DNA of 64,000 nucleotides from Lomentospora prolificans (taxonomy: Eukaryota; Ascomycota; Sordariomycetes; Microascales; Microascaceae), in NCBI GenBank assembly GCA_029532625.1, contig JARFXM010000008.1, positions 1,674,001 through 1,738,000 on the forward strand. Reading direction: 5' to 3'. Under the pieces are notes generated by a model. It had not been told where the DNA came from. It worked only from the letters and a program-made list of their open reading frames with translations, and did not search any database. Below are positions 11,681 to 21,490 of the stretch, one piece after another (the first letter of the stretch is position 1; every line of letters begins with the position of its first letter). The position numbers and the translations under genes were made by a program.

Positions 11681-12522
11681 TTCCTCAGCCAGAGGCTCAA
11701 AGTGTGGCCTTGGCCAATCGAGCTTTGTCCAACCTCAGGGTCTTGAAACTGAAGCCTCATCTCACCGCCCAAAGCTCCAAAAGCACTGGACCAAGTAGCG
11801 TTCTCGAGATTTTTCCTGCCAACGCTAGCCAGCTACTTGGAGCCATCCAACGCTGGCCTGGCGATCTGCAAAGAATAGTACGCATTGTTGGCAATTTCGG
11901 CGAGATTTCCACCTCGACGCCAACACAGGACAGCCAACCAACCCACCTTCCTCGGCGCAGAAGGAGGGAATTTCCCACAACTCGCCCCCGCCAAGTGGAA
12001 TCCAATTCCCAAGGAGTGGACGCGCTGCGCTTACTTGACGCGGGTTGTCCCTCCCCACTGGATTTTCGCGCGAGCTTCACATCATTTGATATTGATGCAC
12101 GCAATCAAACCCAGCATCCACGCAGCACCATCCTCAATATCTATCCCGCTCACTCAGGCCTTACGGTACACCTACGAAACAGGGTTATTTTCCTTCATCC
12201 TAACCTAGAGTATTTGGATGACTCAAATGGTAAGTTCCTTAATTCCGACACCATAGTTTCCCCCAATGTATACGTGATCGTACCCGGTCGTGATGGTGTA
12301 GCGTGTGCATCTCCCCCACAATGGGATCGAAGCAATGGATGGGAATTTACCCCGCCATGACAGAGACCTCATCTTATATCCAGTGGACCGCTCAGATCCA
12401 TTCCCCATGAACACAGTGTTGCCAGGCAATAATATTCCGAGTCAGATAGCGATCTGGGTTGTTCTTAGCTGTGTCTGCCGTACAATACACTTCCGTCATT
12501 TCACCGTTGACGGCTAACGACT

Positions 12523-14310
12523 ATGAATCAGTCACAACTCGCCCCGCTACCATCAGATCTCCCCTTCCGTATCGTATCCAAGACGATAGGAAGGGGGGCA
12601 TATGCCTCGTACGTATTGACTTTCCGGCTACCCCCTCCTGACGTGGATCTTCCTCATCTTACAGCCCACAAGCTCCCCATGGGGCAGACTCTCGTCGAAG
12701 TCTTATTTCACCACGCTTACACGAAAGACTATAGGATTAAAAAGGCCGTTCCGCTAGACCAGCCAACCCCGGTATTTGCAGTCAAGTTAATACACAAGGA
12801 GTACGCAATCAAGCGAGGCAGGATATCTGAGAAGCAACTCAAGATGGAGATCTCGCTACACTCTTATGTTGGCCAGCACCCAAACGTGATAGAGTGGTTT
12901 GCCTCCGGCGACGATCCCACATGGCAGTGGATAGCCATGGAGTTTGCCGAGGGAGGCGACCTCTTTGACAAGATTGAAGCCGACGTCGGTGTACCTCAGG
13001 ACATTGCCCAAGTCTACTTCCTCCAGCTCGTGAGCGGCGTAAGCTTCATCCACTCCAAGGGCGTAGCACACAGAGACCTCAAGCCTGAAAACATTCTCAT
13101 GTCCGAAGGCGGAAGCCTCAAGATTGCAGACTTTGGACTAGCCTGCATGTTCGCGCACAAAGGCCAAAGAAAGATGAGCTCCACGCTTTGTGGAAGCCCG
13201 CCCTACATCGCTCCGGAAATCCTCTCTTGCAGACGGGATGACCGAAGAGCCACCTCCACGCCCAAGTACGATCCCGAACTGGCCGACATATGGTCGTGCG
13301 GCGTGATCTTGTTCGTCCTCCTGGTGGGTAATACCCCCTGGGATGAACCCTCCGCGAATAGCTGGGAGTTCCAGGAGTACAAGCGGACAGCCGGTCGCAG
13401 CTCCGATCCGCTCTGGGAACGCATCCCGACCGACGCTATGTCGCTCCTGCGCGGCATGTTAAACGTCGACCCGCGCAACCGGTTCAGCTTCCAGAGGATC
13501 CGCCAGCACCCCTGGTACACCCGCCACAACCCCCACCTCACCTCCGACGGCCGCGTCCATGATCCCCTCCAACTCGCCACGCAGATGCTCGAGAACCTCC
13601 GCATCGACTTTAGCCAGCAGCCCCCTTCCACCCCGTCCAGGTCCCAGCCGCACGACGGCATGGATCTCGACGCCCCCGCCCAGCAGATGTCGTCCACCCA
13701 GCCAGAGGCGCCCATTAACGATACCGCCTGGGACTGGGAGCGCCCGACCCTCCGTTCCATGGGCGCCATGGCCCTCTCCTCCACCCAGCCCGTCTCCCGC
13801 AATGACCAAGGCTTCCAGCCCACCACCGCCCACTCCGCCCGCGCGGTCTTCCTCGACACCCTCGCCATGGAACCCTCCATGAGCCAGTTCTCCCAACAGC
13901 CCGGCGTGTCCATGACCCTCACTCAGCAGGCCCGCCGCTTCAGGGACATCGTCCCCGCCGAATCCCTCACCCGCTTCTTCTCTCATGTGCCCCCCGCCCT
14001 CCTCGTCCAGATGCTCTCCGACGCCCTCCACCAGCTCAACGTACCCCTCCCCCCGGTGCGCATGAACCCTGAAGCCTCCTCGTCCAGCGGCGCCGACGTT
14101 AACATCGCCACCGTCCGCGTCAAGGCCCTCGACAGCCGGAGGCAGAACCTGCACGGAGAGATCCAGGTCGACAGGCAAAGATTCTCAGACGATCTCGAGC
14201 TGCTCGACGTGAGATTCATCAAGGTCAAGGGAGATCCCCTGGAATGGAGGAGATTCTTCAAGAACGTCGTCCTGTTGTGCAAGGACGGAGTCTACGTGCC
14301 GGAGGAATAG
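12523..14310 (+). CDS. chk1: Checkpoint kinase Chk1
   Basis: Ser/Thr kinase that halts the cell cycle when DNA is damaged or replication stalls, acting below ATR/Mec1. Exons 12523-12608 and 12735-14310 give 553 residues. The intron (12609-12734, GTACGT donor, TATAG acceptor) is 126 nt long and has no stop, so the unspliced frame reads through. Splicing joins GRGAYAS directly to IKKAVPL, restoring a normal glycine-rich loop. Kinase landmarks after splicing: loop 22-28, ATP-binding Lys about 46 (FAVKLIHK), catalytic HRDLKPEN 141-148, DFG 161-163 and PPYIAPE 184-190. TLCGSPPYIAPE and WSCGVILFVLLVGNTPWDEP are Chk1-like. A Ser/Pro-rich linker leads to a KA1-like C-terminal domain (about 438-551) beginning LTRFFSHVPP. 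GC is high in the linker. Confidence 0.95.
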   Translation: MNQSQLAPLPSDLPFRIVSKTIGRGAYASYVLTFRLPPPDVDLPHLTAHKLPMGQTLVEVLFHHAYTKDYRIKKAVPLDQPTPVFAVKLIHKEYAIKRGRISEKQLKMEISLHSYVGQHPNVIEWFASGDDPTWQWIAMEFAEGGDLFDKIEADVGVPQDIAQVYFLQLVSGVSFIHSKGVAHRDLKPENILMSEGGSLKIADFGLACMFAHKGQRKMSSTLCGSPPYIAPEILSCRRDDRRATSTPKYDPELADIWSCGVILFVLLVGNTPWDEPSANSWEFQEYKRTAGRSSDPLWERIPTDAMSLLRGMLNVDPRNRFSFQRIRQHPWYTRHNPHLTSDGRVHDPLQLATQMLENLRIDFSQQPPSTPSRSQPHDGMDLDAPAQQMSSTQPEAPINDTAWDWERPTLRSMGAMALSSTQPVSRNDQGFQPTTAHSARAVFLDTLAMEPSMSQFSQQPGVSMTLTQQARRFRDIVPAESLTRFFSHVPPALLVQMLSDALHQLNVPLPPVRMNPEASSSSGADVNIATVRVKALDSRRQNLHGEIQVDRQRFSDDLELLDVRFIKVKGDPLEWRRFFKNVVLLCKDGVYVPEE

Positions 14311-15195
14311 GATGAACCTCTGGTCCAAAGGGTCTACCAGGAGACGACTTCATGAACGGGGCGCGATCGGGGTCAAGGGATGGGCGATCCCCGACGCCTT
14401 AATATGTCAAGACTAAGAACATGCAGTAACGAATAGATGGAACAGTCAAGTAATGTTGAAAAAGTAACGAGAAAAAGCGTCATACATAGATTCAGATGTC
14501 TCATCGCTTCATCCCATACCCTTATATCCAATACAAGAAAATGAAAAAGAAAAGGAAAAAAAAGATTTGCCCTCAGGCAGGTTACAAAGCGCAAGTAAAT
14601 CGCCGACAAACCCAAAAGTGATTCTCCCATCTTGATGCACATCTGTATATGTATATGTATATAAATGAGGCCCAAAACCCAAGGAATAGGACGGATCGAA
14701 GGTGGATAAAATATCATCGATTCCATTCTCCAAACCACGCCAGGATTCCGCTAGGATGAAAATAAAAGTGAAGTGGTTGAACTTTTTGAGCTGGGGCATT
14801 TTCAGGCGAGAATATATAGTTGTCGTCGCGACAGCGGCGGTTAGTTTGGGTAAAGTTCTGAATTTCGTATAAAAGGTGCCCAGACATGTCGGCAGAGAGT
14901 AGTGGACGAGGAAACGGGGGGTTGGTTATGTATGACAAAGGGTCAAAGGATGATGATAAACAACGCCAGATGCAATGAAGAACCGATAAAGAGACACACT
15001 CGAATAGCCATGCTCTCGAAACGGAGACTCCGTCTACGACGCGCACAACACCAAAAAAAGAATATGGGCATAGAGCCACACAAGTCCCGGGTAAACGGAA
15101 AGTAAGGCGCGTTATAGGATGCTGTCCTATAAAAAGCAACGCATAACATCGTGACAGGGGCCTTATGTCAAAACCACTGCCCAGCCAGGCCTTAA
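14311..15195. other. Convergent 3' intergenic region with a TATATG repeat
   Basis: Lies between the stops of chk1 and the SprT-like gene. A short (TATATG)-type repeat sits at about 14645-14662. Open minus frames at 14373-14738 and 14714-15217 look non-coding. No RNA gene was recognised. Confidence 0.45.
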
Positions 15196-16710
15196 TTAGA
15201 CACCATGAGGGCGCCACTTGTCGTCAATCCATTCATCCCAGATCCCATCGCGACGATCATTGGGCGAAAGCTCTTCGCGGACTTGGTAATAATGATAATG
15301 ATGATGATGGTGGTGGTGGTGGTGATGGTGGTGATGGTGGTGATGCTGTGAATTTTGAAGCTGGACGTACTCCCGCTGCGGCTGTGGCAGACGGTGAGGT
15401 TGCAGCCTCAGCACTGCACAGTTGGGCGAGCCCTCATCATTACTGTAGCGTACAACCCTTGCCTCCCGTCCCTCTCCCTGCCGCCCTTCAGGATAATGAT
15501 CACTCCACCGAGACTGGTGCTGAGAAGGCTGTGGCAGAGAATGACTAAGAGCGACACGTTGAGGTGGTGCCTGTGGTGGTGGAGCGGGAGGGGGCGGTGT
15601 TTCGGCTCGATAGCTCTCTAAATCGGCCTCCATTTCCTGCAGCCGCAGATGTTCCGGACCAGCCCAGTTATCAATCATGGCAGCGATCTGATGGAAGCCT
15701 TCGGTATGCCCTCCGCAGTACCGGGCTTTGAAGCCGCAGGTGATGAACAAATAGCTGTGTATTAGCTCATGGAGGAACGTAGATATCAAAAGCCGCCTGC
15801 TAAAGTTTGCACTCATGAGAATAGGTTTAGACAGCACGATCAAGGCCTCATAACCACTCAGCTTCGAGCGTCTGAAAGCGGTGGTACCTATAACCTGGCT
15901 TTGGTACTGAGATGCTGACTCGTGAGACCAGTCCCATGTTACCCGCTGGGAGAGACGGGAAAAGAAGAATATCTCGTTAGCAGCGGAGAAAATGCTCTCG
16001 AGGGCAGCATTATCGATTGGAAACTCGGCCTCCCTGCTCTTGGGATTTATAAGGGTTCGGAGAATTCTCTCGTGTTGGGTATTTCTAGAACGGCGGACGA
16101 AGCTGTTGAGGTGGTCCCTAACCAAATGGGCTGCTTCAAGATCCTCCAAGAGAGACGGATCATCGGCGTCGCTAGGCGTCACGCTGGTGGAACCCGGAGA
16201 AATGGAGAGGCCAGAGGCGGTCCGCTCCATCGAGCAACCACCTACAGCCGTGGTGGAGGTTAGGGTGCCACCGTCCGCTGCATATTCCATATCAGGTTGT
16301 ACGACCCGAACCTTTTCAACCTCAGGGACCTGCACCGACACTGGTACCGCTATGGGCATAGGATCGGGCTCCGGTGTATCAAATTCCTGATCATAGTCGG
16401 GATCGATAAGCGGAGCCGGAAGAGAAGAACACGGGCGGACAAAGAAGGCGACCTCGCGGACGGGTACGGATTCGGCGGGCGAAACGGCGGTGGGTGCAAT
16501 AATTTTGGGCGGGACGCCTAAGCTGACCACGCCAAGTGCGCCGAGTTTCGGGCGCTTGTAAAATTGTTGATACCATCCCGGGTCGAAGTCTGAACCGTCG
16601 CTTTGGCTCACCCGTCGTTTGCCGCCGGGAAAGTAGGGTGCATCATGAGGGGCAAAGGTTTTGCCAGTGGGCGCTGGAGAGGATCCCCCGCCAGCCTCCC
16701 ACAGAGCCAT
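15196..16710 (-). CDS. SprT-like zinc metalloprotease domain protein with polyhistidine run
   Basis: A single-exon frame of 504 residues starting at a true ATG. The N-terminal 185 residues are Pro/Ser-rich and probably disordered. The SprT-like domain covers about residues 190-350. Its HExxH zinc motif is HELIHSY (314-320), followed by GHTEGFHQIA (334-343), which supplies the next His ligand. SprT proteins include Spartan and Wss1-related enzymes that cleave DNA-protein crosslinks; here only the protease core is recognisable, so the substrate is inferred. The C-terminus has a Pro/Gln-rich stretch, then 16 consecutive His (456-471, DNA 15298-15345) and YHYY, ending WDEWIDDKWRPHGV. The His run is coded by mixed CAT/CAC codons. 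It is convergent with chk1, which would fit a role in genome maintenance. Whether a C-terminal intron removes the His run cannot be judged here. Confidence 0.8.
   Translation of the reverse strand: MALWEAGGGSSPAPTGKTFAPHDAPYFPGGKRRVSQSDGSDFDPGWYQQFYKRPKLGALGVVSLGVPPKIIAPTAVSPAESVPVREVAFFVRPCSSLPAPLIDPDYDQEFDTPEPDPMPIAVPVSVQVPEVEKVRVVQPDMEYAADGGTLTSTTAVGGCSMERTASGLSISPGSTSVTPSDADDPSLLEDLEAAHLVRDHLNSFVRRSRNTQHERILRTLINPKSREAEFPIDNAALESIFSAANEIFFFSRLSQRVTWDWSHESASQYQSQVIGTTAFRRSKLSGYEALIVLSKPILMSANFSRRLLISTFLHELIHSYLFITCGFKARYCGGHTEGFHQIAAMIDNWAGPEHLRLQEMEADLESYRAETPPPPAPPPQAPPQRVALSHSLPQPSQHQSRWSDHYPEGRQGEGREARVVRYSNDEGSPNCAVLRLQPHRLPQPQREYVQLQNSQHHHHHHHHHHHHHHHHYHYYQVREELSPNDRRDGIWDEWIDDKWRPHGV
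15298..15345 (-). repeat. CAT/CAC trinucleotide repeat encoding 16 histidines
   Basis: Sixteen consecutive His codons (CAT and CAC interspersed) in the SprT-like gene, followed by codons for Tyr-His-Tyr-Tyr. The mixed codons suggest an older or selected tract rather than very recent slippage. Confidence 0.9.
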
Positions 16711-19289
16711 GGAACATGTCTTCTTCAGGTCAGGCTGGGGAAGAAGACGTGGGCGGATGGCCGGATTCGAGGTTCTAGCGGGGCCGTCGAAACACCAGGT
16801 CGCATACCATTACCTGGAGGCGAGGAGGCTCAAGCTGTGGGACAAGAAATATCGCCGTTTTCAGAGGAGAAGGCAGAGAGGGAAAAAGAAAAGGAAAAAA
16901 AAAATTGCGAAAGAAGTCAAGCACAGAATAAGGATCTCGGCATATTAATGTAAGTCAGCCCAGGCCCGAAAACCTAGTCCATCAATCAATCCCTGCCCGA
17001 AAAGCAAGGGGGGGCGTTGCCAAAGGGAAGAGGGCGAGGGCAGGTTCGACAAGTCTTCGAAAGAGGGGTGATAGATAAATTATATGGATATACGGATGGT
17101 TCTAGGTATGAACAATTGGAAGATTGAAGCGAATTTGTATTTTAGTGGCCGACAAGTAGGCGTGGCGGCAAAACAACGAAGGATACCAGCAGAGGCTGTA
17201 GCCCGATGGCAATAGCCAGCGACACTGGGAGCTCGTGAATTCCCTGTCTCAGACCGTTTCTCGAGTGATTCGGTGTCTTGATCCCGTGTCGCCGTCGATC
17301 GTCCGCGAAAAGTAGGAAAAAGGGAAAAAGAAAGGCGAGAGAAAAGAAAAGAAGAAAATTGGAGTTGCTGGCGAGATTAGTGGTCACCCAATCTCTGGTT
17401 CGAGAGTTTTTAAAAAATGGGCGTAGATCGACTGGCTGCGGGGGAGGATATAGAAAAGGGAAACAACCCAGCACTGGAGACATCTCAAATACTTGGCTGG
17501 TCAAAAGGCTCAAGCTGGCTGACACCACCAAACGACGGAAGCAGGATCTGATGGAAAGTGGCAGCGTGCAGTCACGGAGTCCAAGACCAGCCTGGGAAAG
17601 AAGGACAGACACTTGTCGACTGCCTGGCGAGTGGGCGAGTGCTCCAGCTGGCTGTCCCCTCGCTGGCTTGAGCCGAGACTCGCCAGCTAGCGATCAACGC
17701 TGGCTCTCCAGTCCTTGTGGCCAACTGTACCAGTGACAGAAGCAGCGGTGTCCAGTGGCGGACATCCAGTCATGCGGGCGGATGCATTGGCTTCCTGCGA
17801 CTGGTTAATCTTGGCTCCCAGCAAGCAAGCGAACTTCCTCGCTGCAAAATTGCTCCGCTTTCTCTCTCAGGATCAGAATGGCAACGCAGAGTGACGTGGT
17901 ATTGGCATGGAGGAACACATCAGACGGACAGGAGTCTGGTGTTTTTAGATTGATGTGTTCTCCGCCGCGATCAAGCTTTGGAGACGACGAGGAGGAAGAG
18001 GCTACGAATGTGGGATCAAAATACTGGAGCCAAGCTGGCGATACACCAGCCAGTCCTCACTGATGTATGTCTCCATTCAGTTTCCCGTCTTGGACGCGGG
18101 CAACAACCTAAATGCCTCTCAGGGCATTGATTACTACCTCCCGGGTTATCTTTGCGAGCGGACTGCGACTCCTGACAGGCCCACGGATTGGTCGTCATGG
18201 CAGGCAGATGCAATGAAGACGCAAGCATGTCGCTTGAGGTATGTGATGAGCATCACCTTTGGCTCGGCGAGCGTTGGATGGAACATACGGCATTGGGAAA
18301 TGCCCACCAGAAGCCCAAAGTACAAGGCCCATTCTAAGTGGAGCATGGAAGTCCAGACTAGCACGCATTACGGAGTTAGCGGGGGTTGGAGTTGAGCTGG
18401 CTGCAGGATCCATTCCATCAATCCAATGCTGGCCACTCAAAACGGCCAACGGTTCATTGGGCTTGGGCCATGCTGGCGATACGGACGGCGGTTGCCAGCA
18501 TTTAAGGGTCCCCCATGGCCATCCCTGAACCTTTGTGTCACTCTGAAATTCCAAGGAGGAGACAAAAGCTCGCAGATTTTCCATTCGACTCGGCGCCCTC
18601 TAGGGAGGCACCAGGAGATCGAGAGATCTCGCCGGGCGGCTCGGCACGGATCGCAGAAGGTGGGCGCCGCCAAAGGGGAAAGACCTAGTGGGGACAGTTC
18701 TCGATTTGCACTCGCAGATTGATATACATCTAAACATGTACATACAATCGAGATCATGCATTGTTGAATCGTTCTCAAGATTCACGACAGGTTACGACAG
18801 ACGCCAGCCAGGATAGAGCTGGCACTCGCGCGCACACACACAGACCACCCACCCGCTTTTTCCGCGAGTTAATAATATTCCTTCAACTTTTGTGGTATTA
18901 CCCCCAAGGCTTTCAACCCAAAGAAGAAGAAAAAAATAATTGGAGCCTCCTAAGGCGACTTGGGCATCCATTGGCGCTGGGTTCATCCGCCAGGCCCAGC
19001 CCTATTGGACGCCCCAGCTGTGGTGCCCCTCGAGTCTGTAATAGATGCGGGACGAAGCCAAGCACCAGAACCAAAGGAGAACAAAAAGCGTCGCGAGGAT
19101 GCTACCTCACTTCGTGAGCGATTTGAGGTCTTCTCTGCAATGTTCCCTTCGCCTTGCTTTTGGGTCTAACAGCGAAAATCTCCGAATGGTCCGAGCTGAT
19201 GAAGTGGCTCCTTTAAGAACCCTTGGCGTGGCTGGCTAGGCCGGCTCTCCTCAGTCGGGACCAAGGTGCGTGAAGCACTGCACTCCACC

Positions 19290-19299
19290 GCCAGCTGGC
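19290..19299. repeat. GCCAGCTGGC palindrome, copy 3
   Basis: Perfect 10-bp palindrome in the SprT-NADAR spacer, extended on the right by TGAC. Confidence 0.7.
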
Positions 19300-19943
19300 T
19301 GACTGGGTGATGGGTGACAACATGAAGGCCTGACGCTGGCTGATATTGTACCCAAGCACGAAATCCTGCTTGCCATGGCATTGTATGGCTAGCCATGAAC
19401 AGGACGCAAGAAAAACTAATATTCCCCAAACGCTTGGAGAACAGACGAGATCCACAAGTTTCAATCGTTCGCCCTTCGAACCATCCGATTAGCATGGGCC
19501 TCAAAAGCCTCATCCAATTTTCCATGCTGCTGTTGATGGCGTCCTTCACAGCCTCAGCATCGTGGCGCAGGGCATGTTCTCTGGCAACCCGACCTTGCTA
19601 GCAATAAGCCACCCACAGAGCTAATAGGCCGAATGACATTGTTGATGCGCGCTTTCCCCCATATTATTCAATGGAAACGAAACTTGTCCCTCTATTCCCA
19701 GGGATAACTCTTTTTCCCAGCATTATCCATGACCACCATGGTCGAATGGGATGTACGAATTGAGTCATCGGCGTCCGAGCTAAAACAAGAAGAGGAGAAT
19801 CGCAATGCTGTCACTCGGGCAGAAGTAGCGGCTGTCTTGTCTCCATGGCCGTGAACGTGAGCATTCTGAACGCCCCATATGAATCTTCTGCCTGGAGTGA
19901 CAAACTGAGGAAGTTTAGCCATGAAATCGGGAAAGAGCAACTG

Positions 19944-19985
19944 TATATATATATATATATATATACATGTGTGTGTGTGTGTGTG
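19944..19985. repeat. (TA)11 then (TG)9 microsatellite
   Basis: Alternating TA for 22 nt, a CA step, then TG for 18 nt, about 130 bp upstream of the NADAR gene start. Such alternating purine-pyrimidine DNA is prone to length change. Confidence 0.9.
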
Positions 19986-20111
19986 CGTATGTGTAGACAG
20001 AAGGCACAGGCATTCCATTTACCTCTCTCACGGCCCGTTCGAATTTCATCCAGTCTCATCTGACTATAGTTGATGACCCATTATTCCTTGCTCCCGAAAC
20101 CTCAAATCACC

Positions 20112-20927
20112 ATGGCGCCGTCCAAAAGGAACAACGCCAAGAAGCCCGCAAACAGGGCGTCTGAATCGAATCCGGCGAAGAAGCGGCCAACCGGAAAGTC
20201 ATCTCTCATTACGGACAGGGCTGTTTACTTTTGGCGCGAAACCGACCCGGATTACGGCTTCCTCTCCCAGTGGTATTACTGTCCGTTTACCGATCCCGAC
20301 GATGAGTCCATCGTGTATTTCACGGCAGAACAGTAGGTAGCCCGATCCACCACACCTCCACTTGATGTTAACAGACATATCCCATCAAGCTACATGATGT
20401 ATAAAAAAGCAATGCTCTTCAACGACACTGAAACAGCGGCCGAGATTCTCCAGTCCACCTCACCCGGAGCCGCCCGCGCTCTCGGGCGCAAGGTCTATCC
20501 CTTTTCGGATGAGACGTGGAATGAAAACCGGCTGCGGATAGTAACGGAGGGGAGCATCGCAAAGTTCACCCGTGCTGTCACCGAAGAGGGATTCGCAAGG
20601 GGAGACGGAGAGCATACGCGGGAACTACCCTCGCTACCGGCCCAGAGCGCCGGAGAGAAGGCCGAGGGCGCGCGAGTTGTTGGCAAGCTGAAGGCTGCCC
20701 TTCTGCAAACAGGAGATAGGGAGCTTGTCGAAGCGAGCCCGAGGGACAGGATCTGGGGAGTCGGTTTCGGGGCTGCGAATGCGGAGTTTCAAAGGGCGAA
20801 GTGGGGGCTGAATCTCTTGGGCAAGGCTCTTATTGAGACGAGACGGAGGCTACGGGAGGAAAATGCCCGTGGGGAGGACGAGGGTAAGGAGCCAGTCGCT
20901 TCAGGTCCGGTCGTTTCAGAGCCATGA
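20112..20927 (+). CDS. NADAR-domain protein (YbiA-like N-glycosidase family)
   Basis: NADAR-domain proteins (YbiA family) hydrolyse N-glycosidic bonds; members are tied to riboflavin-intermediate clearance and to removal of ADP-ribose from guanine. Exons 20112-20332 and 20390-20927 give 252 residues. The 57-nt intron has a GTAGGT donor and splits a His codon; splicing yields FTAEHYMMYKKAMLF, the classic NADAR core, and removes an in-frame TAG. Other family signatures are VYFWRETDPDYGFLSQWY (about 39-56), the PGAARALGRKV segment and VTEGSIAKF. The N-terminal 35 residues are basic (Lys/Arg/Asn), which could act as a nuclear or nucleic-acid-binding tail. The C-terminus is acidic and disordered. 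An in-frame Met 42 nt upstream (20070) is an alternative start. No partner ADP-ribosyltransferase gene is visible nearby. Confidence 0.87.
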
Positions 20928-21490
20928 GATTTCTTTCTTGACTGGGGCTAAGAATGCTTTCAAAGTATACGTCCGGTTTACTCGCTGGAGGAGGAGAGTG
21001 CTGCCTCGCGGAAAAAACGAGAATGGGTGTAGCTCTTAAGCTGCTCCTATGGGGTAAAGCAAGGACAACATCGAATTGGAGATATCCGTCGGCAGATCCC
21101 CCAATGTTCAAGTAGCAATTTTGCACAACAATCCAGACTAAATAGCACCGAATGAAGCTGACTCGATAGTGAGAAGATGCTCTTGCAAAACGTGATACAT
21201 TTTGTTAATCATAGCCTTTAAATATATAGATATATATATATGTAACGCGCACCTCGGTTAGCTACAAAATCCGCTCATTCTAGAGCTCGATGCCTATAAA
21301 CTTTCAAATCAGTCATCACTCCTACAAAACATGCAGCCCGTCTGTCATCAAGCCTCTAATCGATTCCCGACCTTCCGGCACTCCCTTAGGAGTGGTCGGG
21401 CTATCATACACGCTTTGCACTTTTTTTTCCCCATTTTTTCTTTGTTCTTTTTCCTTTTTTTTTCTTTCTTTCTTCTTTTTGCTTTCTGGT
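20928..21490. other. Convergent 3' intergenic region with T-rich tract
   Basis: Between the stops of the NADAR and LPMO genes. It has an AT repeat near 21222-21243 and a T-rich pyrimidine tract at about 21420-21480. No coding signal was seen. Confidence 0.5.

Larger units (their letters stand above)
11156..12522. other. Shared divergent promoter of the E2 and chk1
   Basis: Divergent spacer between two cell-cycle genes. It holds two perfect GCCAGCTGGC palindromes at 11616-11625 and 11671-11680, and further half sites near 11828 and 11851. An open plus frame at 11704-12360 (218 codons) has no conserved features and is probably chk1 leader or chance. Confidence 0.5.
16711..20111. other. 3.4 kb gene-free region rich in CCAGC/GCTGG motifs
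   Basis: Spacer between the divergent SprT-like and NADAR genes. No frame here looks coding: several of 120-156 codons exist on both strands, overlap each other and have no conserved features. From about 17190 to 19350 the DNA is dense in GCCAGC/GCTGGC elements, for example near 17213, 17512, 17643, 17693, 18033, 18056, 18471 and 18802, with one perfect GCCAGCTGGC at 19290-19299. AGCTGGCGAT (18033-18042) and TGCTGGCGAT (18471-18480) are near copies of each other. A dinucleotide repeat occurs at 19944-19985. The region could be regulatory, a decayed repeat or a noncoding RNA locus. Confidence 0.5.

Noticed and set aside
11704..12360. 218-codon plus-strand frame before chk1
   Set aside because: No conserved motif; it begins just after palindromic spacer DNA and most likely is promoter or leader.
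13203..14178. Two long minus-strand frames (239 codons each) inside chk1
   Set aside because: Shadows of a GC-rich coding exon; the sense strand carries the full kinase and KA1-like domain.
14714..15217. 167-codon minus-strand frame between chk1 and the SprT-like gene
   Set aside because: No conserved features; overlaps the end of the SprT-like gene in another frame.
19944..19985. TA/TG repeat considered as a centromere or replication origin mark
   Set aside because: Only 42 bp long, single copy and in a gene-rich area; an ordinary microsatellite is enough.
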